From Microbacterium kyungheense (GTDB taxonomy: Bacteria; Actinomycetota; Actinomycetes; Actinomycetales; Microbacteriaceae), in the NCBI RefSeq assembly GCF_006783905.1, contig NZ_VFPE01000001.1, forward strand, positions 1,178,001 to 1,242,000: 64,000 nt of DNA, read 5' to 3'. Position numbers and translations under genes: made by a program. The notes beneath the pieces were generated by a model that worked only from the letters and a program-made list of their open reading frames with translations, was not told the DNA's origin and searched no databases. The first letter of the stretch is position 1; the number at the start of each line of letters is the position of its first letter. Below, piece after piece: positions 1-7,700 of the stretch.

Positions 1-1
1 G

Positions 2-139
2 TGGCTGCTGGCGCAGAAGCTCGTCACCGCGCCGATCGTCAACGCGTACGCGCCGCAGCACGTCGAAGAGCTCGTGCAGGGCGTCGGGGTGCGCCTGAGC
101 CGCAGCCAGCTGGCCGACATCGCGCGCGCGGCCGAGTAG
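2..139 (+). CDS. C-terminal fragment, possibly aldo/keto reductase
   Basis: The window opens inside a gene; 45 codons and a TAG stop remain in frame 2. The visible peptide begins WLLAQKLVTAPIVNAY, continues with APQHVEELVQGVGVRL and ends in ADIARAAE. The pattern of a hydrophobic LAWLLAQ-like helix, a TAPIV strand, a short loop, an HVEEL helix and a final L-x-x-I helix resembles the end of aldo/keto reductases, where the last strand and helix close the barrel. That family call is inference from a short tail and could be wrong. The upstream part lies outside the window. The next gene follows 136 bases downstream on the same strand. Confidence 0.45.
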   Translation, partial: WLLAQKLVTAPIVNAYAPQHVEELVQGVGVRLSRSQLADIARAAE

Positions 140-275
140 GACGCACCCGCCGTCGTTCTCCACAGTCCCCGGGTGGCGGCATCCCGTCGCGTCCGGGCGT
201 GACGTAATGTGGAGGACGTGCCCGCCCCACCGGGCCGAAGATCCCCCGAAGTACCTCGATGGCGAAGTGAGCGGC

Positions 276-878
276 GTGACGCACTACATCTACCTCGTGC
301 GGCATGGCGAGCACCAGGATGCCGAGCACGGACTCGCCGACGGGCCCCTCTCACCGCGCGGGCGTCGCCAGGCGTCGCTCCTGGCCGACCGACTGTCGGG
401 CGTCCCGTTCGACGCCGTGTGGCATTCCCCCCTCGAGCGGGCCAGTCAGACGGCGCGCGCGGTCGCCGAGAGGATGCCGTCGCTGCAGCCCGAACCGTCG
501 TCGCTCCTGTTCGACTGCGTGCCGACGGGCATGACCGACGAGACCCCTGCCGCCTTCGAGCCCTTCTTCGGATCAGTCACCGAGGCCGAGATCGAGGCCG
601 GGCGCGCGCAGATGTCGGACGCGGTGAGCGAGTTCCTCGTGCGCAAGCGCGGCGAGGTGCACGAGCTGCTCATCACGCACAACTTCGTGATCTCGTGGTT
701 CGTGCGCGAAGTGCTGCAGGCTCCGGACTGGCGCTGGATGACCCTCAATCAGGCGCACTGCGGCCTGACGGTGATCGCCCAGAAGCAGGGGCGTCCGTGG
801 ACCCTGCTGTCGCACAACGACATGTCGCACCTGCCGGTCGAGCTGCGCACCGGGCTTCCCGAGCTCTACCCGGTCTGA
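276..878 (+). CDS. Histidine phosphatase family protein (phosphoglycerate mutase-like)
   Basis: A 200-residue protein beginning MTHYIYLVRHGE, with the family signature RHGE at residues 9-12 right after the first beta strand. A second catalytic His is likely in LLITHNF, and an Arg in SPLERASQTA contacts phosphate. The fold acts on small phosphorylated metabolites or phosphoproteins; the substrate cannot be read from sequence. An in-frame ATG at 207 would add 23 residues, but it lies inside a -10-like box (TAATGT, 205-210), so the GTG at 276, next to the RHG motif as usual in the family, is preferred. It converges on the acetyltransferase gene at 891. Confidence 0.85.
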   Translation: MTHYIYLVRHGEHQDAEHGLADGPLSPRGRRQASLLADRLSGVPFDAVWHSPLERASQTARAVAERMPSLQPEPSSLLFDCVPTGMTDETPAAFEPFFGSVTEAEIEAGRAQMSDAVSEFLVRKRGEVHELLITHNFVISWFVREVLQAPDWRWMTLNQAHCGLTVIAQKQGRPWTLLSHNDMSHLPVELRTGLPELYPV

Positions 879-890
879 CGACGCGTCGCC

Positions 891-1364
891 TCAGAGGGTC
901 TTGGCGTACCAGCGCGAGGCGTTCGGGTTGTCGTTGTACGGCTCGATCGTCGTGAAGCCGGTGCGGGCGTACAGCGCCGCCGCCGCCTCGAGCGAGTGGT
1001 GGGTGTCGAGCACGAGCTCGGCCGCGCCGGACTCCCGTGCACGTTCCACGAGGTCCTCGACGAGCAGGCGTCCCCATCCGCGACCGCGCGTCTCGGGGCG
1101 CAGGTACAGGTGCTTGAGCTCGTAGCGGACGCCGAGAGGCCCCGGTGCGATGAGCCGGATGCCGCCGCAGCCCATCGGCGTTCCCTCGTCGTCGTCCAGC
1201 ACGACGAACACGCCGGCGGGCGGCACGAAGGCGGCCGGATCGGGGAACGTCGTGCGATAGGCGACGCCCTGCTCGGCGAAGCCGGCGGTGCGTGAGCGGA
1301 AGTACTCGTCGAGCAGCCGGTGCGCGTCGGGGGCGTCGGCGGGGGAGGAGCGCAGGGTCACCAC
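891..1364 (-). CDS. GNAT family N-acetyltransferase
   Basis: A 157-residue GNAT domain. The acetyl-CoA pyrophosphate loop is visible as LRPETRGRGWGRLLVE (R-G-x-G-x-G/R type), followed by an AxxLYARTGF strand-helix near the C terminus, both diagnostic. The substrate is unknown. The start is the first of two tandem GTG codons: a TACGCT box (reverse of 1371-1376) sits 6 nt before it, the leaderless arrangement seen repeatedly in this window, and GGAGGC fills the gap. It is convergent with the histidine phosphatase and divergent from dapB, with under 100 bases between. Confidence 0.85.
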   Translation of the reverse strand: MVTLRSSPADAPDAHRLLDEYFRSRTAGFAEQGVAYRTTFPDPAAFVPPAGVFVVLDDDEGTPMGCGGIRLIAPGPLGVRYELKHLYLRPETRGRGWGRLLVEDLVERARESGAAELVLDTHHSLEAAAALYARTGFTTIEPYNDNPNASRWYAKTL

Positions 1365-1460
1365 GCCTCCAGCGTAAGCGCTGACGGGGAGCGGTGCCGC
1401 CGGTGCCGGGGGCCCGTCGCGCACGTCCCGCGTTCCCGCGCCCCGCCTAGGATGGAGGTC

Positions 1461-2291
1461 ATGACGACTCGCGTGGCCATCGTCGGCGGAACCGGAAAGC
1501 TCGGAGGCATCATCCGCGATGTCGTCGAGGCGGAGCCCGGCTACGAGGTCGCCGCCGTGCTGACCTCGCGCTCCGAGCTCTCGGAGCTCGAGGGCGCCGA
1601 CCTCGTCGTCGATGCGTCGACGCCCGCGGTCTCGATCGATGTGGTCCGCGCGGCGATCGAGCGCGGCGTGAACGTCCTGATCGGAACGTCCGGGTGGTCG
1701 GCGGAGCGCATCGCTCTGGTGCGTCCTCTCGTCGAGGCCGCCGGCACGGGAGCGGTCTTCATCCCCAACTTCTCGCTCGGCTCGGTGCTGGGCTCCGCCC
1801 TCGCGGCGGCGGCCGCACCGTTCTTCCCCTCGATCGAGATCGTCGAGGCGCACCGCGAGACCAAGATCGACTCTCCCAGCGGCACGGCTGTCCGCACCGC
1901 CGAGCTCATCGCCGCCGCGCGAGATGCTGTCGGCCCGGTCGAGTCGCCGCACGTCGACCAGCGCGCTCGCGGGCAGCAGGTCGCGAGCGTGCCGATCCAC
2001 TCGCTGCGCCGTCCCGGCGTCGTCGCCCGGCAGGAGACGATCCTCGCCGGCGCGGGGGAGTCTCTCACGATCGTGCACGACACGGTGGAGCCGGCCCAGG
2101 CCTATGCCGGCGGCATCCGCCTGGCCCTCGCGGCGGCTCGCGACGCGAAGGGGGTGACCGTCGGCCTCGACAGCCTGATCGACATCGGCATCGGACGCCC
2201 CGCTGCTCCCGCGGACGTCGCGCCGGTCGACGAGGGCGGCGTGCCGGGCCAGGTCGCCCGCGCGACCGAGTCCTTCACCGACGGACGATGA
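1461..2291 (+). CDS. dapB: 4-hydroxy-tetrahydrodipicolinate reductase
   Basis: The 276-residue protein reduces the dapA-pathway intermediate with NAD(P)H in the diaminopimelate/lysine route, supplying peptidoglycan and lysine. The N-terminal nucleotide-binding motif is VAIVGGTGKLG (residues 5-15) and the catalytic block HRETKIDSPSGTA contains the conserved His, Lys and the KxDxPSGTA signature. It is somewhat longer than the usual 245-270 residues at the C terminus. ATG 1461 has both a GGAGG motif immediately upstream and a TAGGAT -10 box at 1448-1453, so the mRNA may be leaderless or nearly so. Its stop overlaps the next start (ATGA). dapA and dapF lie further along the window rather than beside it. 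Confidence 0.95.
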   Translation: MTTRVAIVGGTGKLGGIIRDVVEAEPGYEVAAVLTSRSELSELEGADLVVDASTPAVSIDVVRAAIERGVNVLIGTSGWSAERIALVRPLVEAAGTGAVFIPNFSLGSVLGSALAAAAAPFFPSIEIVEAHRETKIDSPSGTAVRTAELIAAARDAVGPVESPHVDQRARGQQVASVPIHSLRRPGVVARQETILAGAGESLTIVHDTVEPAQAYAGGIRLALAAARDAKGVTVGLDSLIDIGIGRPAAPADVAPVDEGGVPGQVARATESFTDGR

Positions 2292-2737
2292 GCGCACGCA
2301 TCGGCGTCGCCGTCATGGCGGTGCTGCTCGCGGTGTACATCGTGCTCGTGGGGCAGCGGGCGTGGCTGCTGCTCATGAGCCGCGACGCGGTCGGCGTCGC
2401 CATGGGGGCCGCGCTCGTGGTGCTGCCGCTCATCGCGGCATGGGCGCTCGGGCGCGAGCTGTGGTTCGGGGTGCGGGCCGAGCAGCTGGGCCGGCGGCTC
2501 GAAGCCGAGGGCGCTCTGCCCGACGACGCGGTGACGGTGCGTCCCAGCGGACGCGTGCTGCGCGAGGACGCGGATGCCGTCTTCTCGGCGTACCGGTCCG
2601 CCGCCGAGACGCACCCCGACGACTGGCGCGTCTGGTACCGCCTGGGCATCGCGTACGACGCCGCCGGCGATCGCCGCCGGGCCCGCGAGGCCGTGCGCAC
2701 CGCCATCCGGCTCGAGAAGGGCGACCGCCCGCGCTGA
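2288..2737 (+). CDS. Small membrane protein with one TPR-like repeat
   Basis: A 149-residue protein translationally coupled to dapB through an ATGA overlap. Two hydrophobic helices lie near residues 5-24 and 37-57. The soluble C-terminal part contains a tetratricopeptide-like segment (WRVWYRLGIAYDAAGDRRRA) followed by REAVRTAIRLEKG. The arrangement suggests two membrane spans presenting a small TPR surface to the cytoplasm, possibly a protein-protein adaptor. I do not recognise a named family. Coupling to dapB suggests co-expression but not necessarily a role in lysine synthesis. Confidence 0.7.
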   Translation: MSARIGVAVMAVLLAVYIVLVGQRAWLLLMSRDAVGVAMGAALVVLPLIAAWALGRELWFGVRAEQLGRRLEAEGALPDDAVTVRPSGRVLREDADAVFSAYRSAAETHPDDWRVWYRLGIAYDAAGDRRRAREAVRTAIRLEKGDRPR

Positions 2738-2745
2738 GCAGCGGT

Positions 2746-3636
2746 TCAGGATGCGGGCGGCACCGCCGCCGCGACGGCATCCTCGACCGTGGGGTGCGTG
2801 AACGTGAAGCCTGAGGCGGTCAGCGCGTCGGGCACGACGTGCGCGTCGGTCGTGAGCAGGGCCTCCGTCGCATCGGGGCCGAGCACGAGCTTCATGCCCC
2901 ACACGGGCGCCCGCAGCGCGTACGGCCGGTTCATGCGCACCGCGAGCGCGAAGCCGAGGTCGTTCGCGGTGGCCCGCGTCGGACCCGAGAGGTTCACCGG
3001 CCCGGTGAGGCGCGCGTCGATCACGTGCCGGATCGCGCGCACCTCGTCGTCGAGCGAGATCCACGGCCACACCTGGGTGCCACGGCCTATCGGCCCCGAG
3101 ACGCCGAGCCGCGTGAGCGCCAGCAGCGGCTTGAGCACCCCCTCGGCATGGACGACGGGAGCGGTGCGGATGACCGCGACGGCGGCGTCCTCGCCGGCGC
3201 CGAGGGCCGCGCGCTCCCATTCGCCGCACAGGTCGGCCAGGAACGTCTCGCCGCGCGGGGCGTCCTCCGACAGGCGGGCGCCGGGCCTCGATCCGTAGTA
3301 GCCGACGGCGGAGGCCGAGACGAGCTGCGGAGCATCCGCCCCGAGCTCGCGCACGGCGCGCGCGAGGGCCCGGGTCGGCGTGATGCGCGACCACAGCAGC
3401 GTGCTCTTGTACGACGGGGTCCAGGGGAAGCGGCCGATGCTCGCGCCGTTAAGGCCGACCACGGCGCGGGCGCCGTCGAGCACGGCAGGGTCGAGCGGCT
3501 CGCCGGACGTCAGCCACTCGACCTCGTGTGGGCCCTGCGCGGGGCGCCGAACCAGCGTCGTCACCTCCACGCCGTCGGCGCGCAGGCACTCGACGAGCGT
3601 GCGGCCGATCAGCCCGGACGCGCCGGCGACGACCAC
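2746..3636 (-). CDS. TIGR01777 family oxidoreductase (NAD-dependent epimerase-like, DUF1731)
   Basis: A 296-residue extended-SDR protein starting VVVAGASGLIGRTL, with a GxSGxIG dinucleotide-binding motif at residues 5-11, and an ending typical of the DUF1731 C-terminal domain (YALRAPVWGMKLVLG, ALLTTDAHVVPDAL, GFTFTHPTVEDAV). This is the YfcH/TIGR01777 family, whose substrate is not known. GTG 3636 is chosen because it starts exactly at the first strand; longer in-frame extensions are Arg-rich and overlap osmC. It lies 28 bases behind osmC on the same strand and is probably cotranscribed with it. Confidence 0.88.
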   Translation of the reverse strand: MVVAGASGLIGRTLVECLRADGVEVTTLVRRPAQGPHEVEWLTSGEPLDPAVLDGARAVVGLNGASIGRFPWTPSYKSTLLWSRITPTRALARAVRELGADAPQLVSASAVGYYGSRPGARLSEDAPRGETFLADLCGEWERAALGAGEDAAVAVIRTAPVVHAEGVLKPLLALTRLGVSGPIGRGTQVWPWISLDDEVRAIRHVIDARLTGPVNLSGPTRATANDLGFALAVRMNRPYALRAPVWGMKLVLGPDATEALLTTDAHVVPDALTASGFTFTHPTVEDAVAAAVPPAS

Positions 3637-3664
3637 ACGGTCGCCGCCGGCGTGACGAGAGGGA

Positions 3665-4090
3665 TCAGGCAAGCGTGGCCTCGAGCGTGATCTCGATGCC
3701 CGCGAGCGCTTGCGAGACCGGGCAGCCTGCCTTCGCATCCTGCGCGATGCGCTCGAAGTCCTCGGCCGACAGGCCGGGGACGACCGCGTTGACGTTGAGG
3801 TGGCTGCCGGTGATGCCGGTGCCGGGCTTGAACGTCACGGACGCGGTCGTGTCGACCTGCTCGGGCGGCGTGCCGTTGTCGGCGAGGGCGTTCGACAGCG
3901 CCATGTTGAAGCAGGATGCGTGCGCGGCGGCGATGAGCTCCTCGGGCGTGGTCACGCTGGTGGAGCCCTCGCTGCGCGCCTTCCAGTTCACCGCGAACGT
4001 GCCGGCGCCCGACGACGCGAGCGAGACCTCGCCGGCGCCGTCGAACAGGCTTCCCCTCCACGTGCTCTTGGCTTCGCTGGTGACGGTCAT
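3665..4090 (-). CDS. osmC: OsmC family peroxiredoxin
   Basis: A 141-residue Ohr/OsmC-fold protein that reduces organic hydroperoxides with two redox cysteines. Both are present: C60 in AHASCFNMAL and C123 in AGCPVSQAL, with the conserved Glu in PEELIAAAH. The sequence pattern (WRGSLFDGAG near the N terminus, SHLNVNAVVPGL in the middle) fits the OsmC rather than the Ohr branch. A good ribosome binding site (GAGGAGG, read on the minus strand) precedes ATG 4090. It heads a two-gene unit with the TIGR01777 protein. A stress role is family knowledge; no regulator is adjacent. Confidence 0.93.
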   Translation of the reverse strand: MTVTSEAKSTWRGSLFDGAGEVSLASSGAGTFAVNWKARSEGSTSVTTPEELIAAAHASCFNMALSNALADNGTPPEQVDTTASVTFKPGTGITGSHLNVNAVVPGLSAEDFERIAQDAKAGCPVSQALAGIEITLEATLA

Positions 4091-4207
4091 GAGGGCCTCC
4101 TCGCTCGTGGCGCGTCCGCGGTTCGGGACGTCTCGCGTCAGCCTAACCGCGAGGGATGACGCGGCGCGATGGTCCGTCGCGCGCGGGCGAGGTGCGCCTG
4201 GGGCGGT

Positions 4208-4828
4208 TCAGGCCGCGGCGGGACGAGCGCGGCCGATGATGCCGGCGCGCTGCAGCAGCAGATACAGCTGGCATCCGAGGCACAGACCGAAGACGGCGTT
4301 CAGGAACGCCGCGACGAAGGCCATCGCCGCCGCGATCGGCAGCGCCCACGGCACGGCGAACAGCTGCAGCACGAGGCCGATGACCGAGACGAACAGGCCG
4401 ACGCCCTGCGCGAACCGCGGGGGACGTGCGTCCTCCCACTCGGTCGGCGCAGCCAGCCGCGGTGCGACCGCCCTGCGGTAAAGGACGCCCCACGGGGCCG
4501 TGCGCGGCCAGGCGACGCCCCACAGGAAGAGGACCGCCGCGAGCAGCAGCAGGAGGAAGCCGGGGTCCAGGACCCGCTGTGCCACGGTCGTGTAGCTGAT
4601 CGCCCATGTGCTGCCGTTGGAGATGTAGACGAAATCCGAAAGCGGCTGGAACGCGAACCAGCCGAACGTCACCGGCATCTGGGCCGTCGAGATTCCCGTG
4701 AGCCCGAAGAACACCGTGATCAGCAGCAGCACCGAGGTGATGGCGGCTGCGAAGCGCGGAGCGCGCGGGTCGACCGTGCCGCGGGGCGCGCGGGGGCCCC
4801 GGCCGGCGGCATCCGCGCGGTCAGACAT
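4208..4828 (-). CDS. DUF4395 family membrane protein
   Basis: A 206-residue integral membrane protein with about four predicted spans (roughly residues 26-46, 88-107, 139-158, 161-181). The DUF4395 hallmarks are ARPPRFAQGVGL before the third span and a CLGC cysteine pair (183-186) in the fourth helix. Its start overlaps the end of the thioredoxin-like gene by 8 bases, so the two are translationally coupled. In actinobacteria such pairs probably relay thiol electrons between a membrane CxxC and a thioredoxin-fold partner. That redox role is inference; the family has no established function. Confidence 0.85.
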   Translation of the reverse strand: MSDRADAAGRGPRAPRGTVDPRAPRFAAAITSVLLLITVFFGLTGISTAQMPVTFGWFAFQPLSDFVYISNGSTWAISYTTVAQRVLDPGFLLLLLAAVLFLWGVAWPRTAPWGVLYRRAVAPRLAAPTEWEDARPPRFAQGVGLFVSVIGLVLQLFAVPWALPIAAAMAFVAAFLNAVFGLCLGCQLYLLLQRAGIIGRARPAAA

Positions 4829-5258
4829 TCGCGCCCTCAGCGATGAGGCGCTTGAGCTCGAGCTCCAGCACGTCGCGGCCGGGCGTGCCGCCGAAGCGGG
4901 TCTGCACGACGCCGTGGCGGTCGAGCACGAGCGTGGTCGGCGTCTGCAGCACGTGGAAGTGCTTGGCGATGTCGGGCCGATGGGTGAGGTCGACGTCGAG
5001 GTGGCGCACCCCGTCATGGTCGTCGGCGATCGCCGACAGCGTGCGGTGGACGCCCGGGCAGCGGGCGCACATCTCTGTGCTGAACTGCAGGAGGGTGGCG
5101 ACCTCGCCCAGCCCGTCGGCACCGAGACGGTGCGGCTCGACGACCTCGTGCTGGACGTCGTGACGCGGGCGCGCGGCGCGCCAGTTCACGAAGACGCCGA
5201 GGGCTGCGCTGCCTGCCAGCAGCAGGACGAGCGCGATGACGGCACCGACGAGGGTCAC
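4821..5258 (-). CDS. Membrane-anchored thioredoxin-like protein
   Basis: A 145-residue protein with an uncleaved N-terminal membrane helix (about residues 4-25) and a thioredoxin fold beyond it. The active site is a non-classical CARC (C64-C67) in LLQFSTEMCARCPGV, and the conserved cis-Pro is in LQTPTTLVLDRHG. The product is probably outside the membrane, with redox chemistry on exported or membrane proteins. GTG 5258 is preceded by a TAGCCT box 8 nt upstream, suggesting a near-leaderless transcript. It overlaps the DUF4395 gene that follows, and the CxxC in both products supports a functional pair. Confidence 0.85.
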   Translation of the reverse strand: MTLVGAVIALVLLLAGSAALGVFVNWRAARPRHDVQHEVVEPHRLGADGLGEVATLLQFSTEMCARCPGVHRTLSAIADDHDGVRHLDVDLTHRPDIAKHFHVLQTPTTLVLDRHGVVQTRFGGTPGRDVLELELKRLIAEGANV

Positions 5259-5386
5259 AGCAGATCAGGCTAACCCCTTTCGGGCGCGCCGGGACGGGAT
5301 GAGCGAATATGACGCGCCGGATGTCACACACGGTCGACCGGCGGGTGTCCGCCTCCGGCGGCACTGCCGCGGGTATCGTGGCAGCC

Positions 5387-6196
5387 GTGACGACGTCGAT
5401 CCCCACGCCTTATGAGGACCTGCTGCGCGACGTGCTGGAGCACGGCACGCACAAGGACGACCGCACCGGAACGGGCACCACGAGCGCGTTCGGCCGGCAG
5501 ATCCGGTTCGACCTGTCTCAGGGGTTCCCGCTCATCACCACCAAGCGCGTGCACTTCAAATCGATCGCCTACGAGCTCCTGTGGTTCCTGCGCGGCGAGT
5601 CGAACGTCGCCTGGCTGCAGCAGAACGGCGTCACGATCTGGGACGAGTGGGCCGACGCCTCGGGCGAGCTCGGCCCCGTCTACGGCGTGCAGTGGCGCTC
5701 GTGGCCGACGCCGTCCGGCGGTCACATCGACCAGATCTCGCAGGTGGTCGAGCAGATCAGGACGAATCCCGACTCCCGCCGGCTGATCGTGTCGGCCTGG
5801 AACCCGGCCGACATCCCCGACATGGCGCTCGCGCCGTGCCACACCCTCTTCCAGTTCTACGTCGCCGACGGCAAGCTGTCGTGCCAGCTCTATCAGCGCA
5901 GCGCCGACCTGTTCCTGGGTGTGCCGTTCAACATCGCGTCCTACGCGCTGCTGACGCTGATGATCGCGCAGCAGGCGGGGCTGGAGCCGGGCGACTTCGT
6001 GTGGACCGGCGGCGACTGCCACGTCTACGACAACCATGTCGAGCAGGTGCGCGAGCAGCTCACGCGCGATCCCTACCCGTATCCGACGCTGCGGTTCGCG
6101 CGGAAGCCCGAGTCGATCTTCGACTACCGCTACGAGGACTTCATCGTCGAGGACTACCAGCACCACCCCGCGATCCGCGCCGCGGTCGCGGTATGA
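5387..6196 (+). CDS. thyA: Thymidylate synthase
   Basis: The 269-residue enzyme methylates dUMP to dTMP using 5,10-methylene-tetrahydrofolate. Signatures visible are the nucleophile segment [12 protein letters not shown], the phosphate-binding [13 protein letters not shown], and [15 protein letters not shown] with HVYDNHVEQ near the end. Length matches bacterial ThyA (264 in E. coli). GTG 5387 is selected over earlier in-frame codons because a TATCGT -10 box at 5374-5379 lies 7 nt upstream, implying leaderless translation. The dihydrofolate reductase gene overlaps its stop (ATGA), the classic thyA-folA pairing that regenerates the folate cofactor. Confidence 0.96.
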   Translation: MTTSIPTPYEDLLRDVLEHGTHKDDRTGTGTTSAFGRQIRFDLSQGFPLITTKRVHFKSIAYELLWFLRGESNVAWLQQNGVTIWDEWADASGELGPVYGVQWRSWPTPSGGHIDQISQVVEQIRTNPDSRRLIVSAWNPADIPDMALAPCHTLFQFYVADGKLSCQLYQRSADLFLGVPFNIASYALLTLMIAQQAGLEPGDFVWTGGDCHVYDNHVEQVREQLTRDPYPYPTLRFARKPESIFDYRYEDFIVEDYQHHPAIRAAVAV

Positions 6197-6735
6197 GCTC
6201 GAGCCTCGGCCGGAGCAGGGTCGGCCGCAGCAGCGTCGGCCTCATCTGGGCCGAGGCGCACGGCGGCGTGATCGGTGCGCACGGCGGAATGCCGTGGCAC
6301 GTGCCCGAGGATCTCGCGCACTTCAAGGCGACGACGCTCGGCGCCCCCGTCGTGATGGGCCGCCGCACGTGGGAGTCCTTCCCGGCGCGCTTCCGCCCGC
6401 TCCCCGGGCGGCGCAACATCGTCGTCACCCGTCAGCAGGAGTGGCAGGATGCCGGCGCCGAGCGTGCGGCGTCGCTCGAGGCCGCGCTGACCCTCGCCGC
6501 GGCAGGCGACCCGGAATGGATCTGGGTCATCGGCGGCGGTCAGCTGTACAGCGAGGCGCTCCCGTGGGCCGATCGGCTCGAGGTCACCGAGCTCGACCTC
6601 GACGTCGCGGGCGACACCCGCGCCCCGGACCGCTCGGGATGGATCCCGGCCGCGGGCGGACCGGGGGAGTGGGCGACGTCGGGATCCGGCATCCGCTACA
6701 GGTTCCTCTCGCTGGTGCCCGGTCCCGCGTCCTGA
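6193..6735 (+). CDS. folA: Dihydrofolate reductase
   Basis: A 180-residue DHFR that reduces dihydrofolate made by ThyA. Recognisable motifs are [14 protein letters not shown] (first strand), [15 protein letters not shown] with the active-site acidic residue, [12 protein letters not shown], the NADPH-binding RNIVVTRQ and [14 protein letters not shown]. The N terminus carries about 14 extra residues (rich in Ser/Arg/Gly) before the first strand, so an internal GTG start near 6235 is possible. ATG 6193 is favoured because it overlaps the thyA stop, giving translational coupling. Symbols folA and dfrA are both used for this gene. Confidence 0.93.
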   Translation: MSSSLGRSRVGRSSVGLIWAEAHGGVIGAHGGMPWHVPEDLAHFKATTLGAPVVMGRRTWESFPARFRPLPGRRNIVVTRQQEWQDAGAERAASLEAALTLAAAGDPEWIWVIGGGQLYSEALPWADRLEVTELDLDVAGDTRAPDRSGWIPAAGGPGEWATSGSGIRYRFLSLVPGPAS

Positions 6736-6765
6736 GGCACGGCGTGCGGCAATAGGCTGGCGCGC

Positions 6766-7530
6766 ATGGGCAAGACGGCACTCATCACCGGCGCGAGCTC
6801 GGGTCTCGGCGCCGAGTACGCGCGGCAGCTGGCGGCCAAGGGTGCCGACCTCGTGCTCGTCGCACGCGATCGCACAGCGCTCGACGAGCTCGCGAGCCGT
6901 CTGCGCAGGACGTACGGCGTCGAGGTCGAGGTGCTCGCGGCCGACCTGGTCAAGCGGCGCCAGCGCAACAGGGTCGTGGCGCGCGTGGCCGACCCCGACC
7001 GGCCCATCGAGGTCCTGGTGAACAACGCCGGCTTCGGGCTGCCGCTCGCGTTCGAGGGCAACGACATCGACGACGAAGTGCGCCACCTGAGGCTGCACGT
7101 CGAGGTGCCGATGCGGCTGACGCACGCCGCGCTCGGAGCGATGCTCGAGCGGGGGCACGGCCGGATCATCAACGTCGCCTCGGTGGCCGCGTTCATCCCG
7201 CGCTCGACGTACGGCGCGTGCAAGGGGTGGCTGGTGAGCTTCAGCCGCTGGGCGAACGGCCGCTACCGGGCGCGCGGAGTGACGGTGACGGCGGTCTGCC
7301 CCGGGTATACGCACACGGACTTCCACGAGCGCATGGGCCTCGATCCCGGTGAAGAGGGCGTGCCCGGCTTCATGTGGCTGCAGGCGAGCGACGTCGTGGC
7401 GCAGTCGCTGCGCGACGTGACGCACGGGTCCGCGGTGTCGATCCCGTCCCTGCGATACAAGGTGCTGGTCGTCCTCGCGCGGTTCGCGCCGCCCTCGGTC
7501 GCAGCGCGCATCGGCGAACGCGGCCGCTGA
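6766..7530 (+). CDS. SDR family NAD(P)-dependent oxidoreductase
   Basis: A 254-residue classical short-chain dehydrogenase. The cofactor motif is TGASSGLG (residues 8-15), NNAG is at 86-89, and the catalytic elements are S139 and Y149-x-x-x-K153. The substrate cannot be deduced. The fold and the C-terminal hydrophobic segment YKVLVVLARFAPPSVAARI resemble the YqjQ/DltE-type SDRs of unknown substrate. A TAGGCT box at 6753-6758 stands 7 nt before ATG 6766, so transcription probably starts at the initiation codon. It is followed by a weak hairpin (GACCGT/ACGGTC, 7550-7564). Confidence 0.9.
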   Translation: MGKTALITGASSGLGAEYARQLAAKGADLVLVARDRTALDELASRLRRTYGVEVEVLAADLVKRRQRNRVVARVADPDRPIEVLVNNAGFGLPLAFEGNDIDDEVRHLRLHVEVPMRLTHAALGAMLERGHGRIINVASVAAFIPRSTYGACKGWLVSFSRWANGRYRARGVTVTAVCPGYTHTDFHERMGLDPGEEGVPGFMWLQASDVVAQSLRDVTHGSAVSIPSLRYKVLVVLARFAPPSVAARIGERGR

Positions 7531-7700
7531 CCCGTCCGGTGCGACCCGTCGACCGTGCGACGGTCGCCGGTCGAGAGAGCGGATTGGTTAGACTTTCTCG
7601 CAGACTCGCCGTGCGGCCCGACGCCCGCGAACCGCAGCCCCTCCCCGAGCGACCCTGCGGCGCGGGCCGGCCCGCGCGTCACATCTGCGGAGGGGCGGAT
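7531..7700 (+). promoter_or_regulatory. Upstream region of the surface protein gene, with -10-like box
   Basis: A 170-base gap. A TAGACT hexamer at 7589-7594 fits the -10 consensus used across this window, but no good -35 is visible; it would give a 5' leader of about 100 nt. A strong Shine-Dalgarno (GGAGGGG, 7689-7695) precedes ATG 7701. The leader is C/G-rich and contains no recognised riboswitch. Confidence 0.4.

Noticed and set aside
207..275. ATG at 207 as start of the histidine phosphatase
   Set aside because: It lies inside a TAATGT -10-like box and adds 23 residues before the conserved RHG strand.
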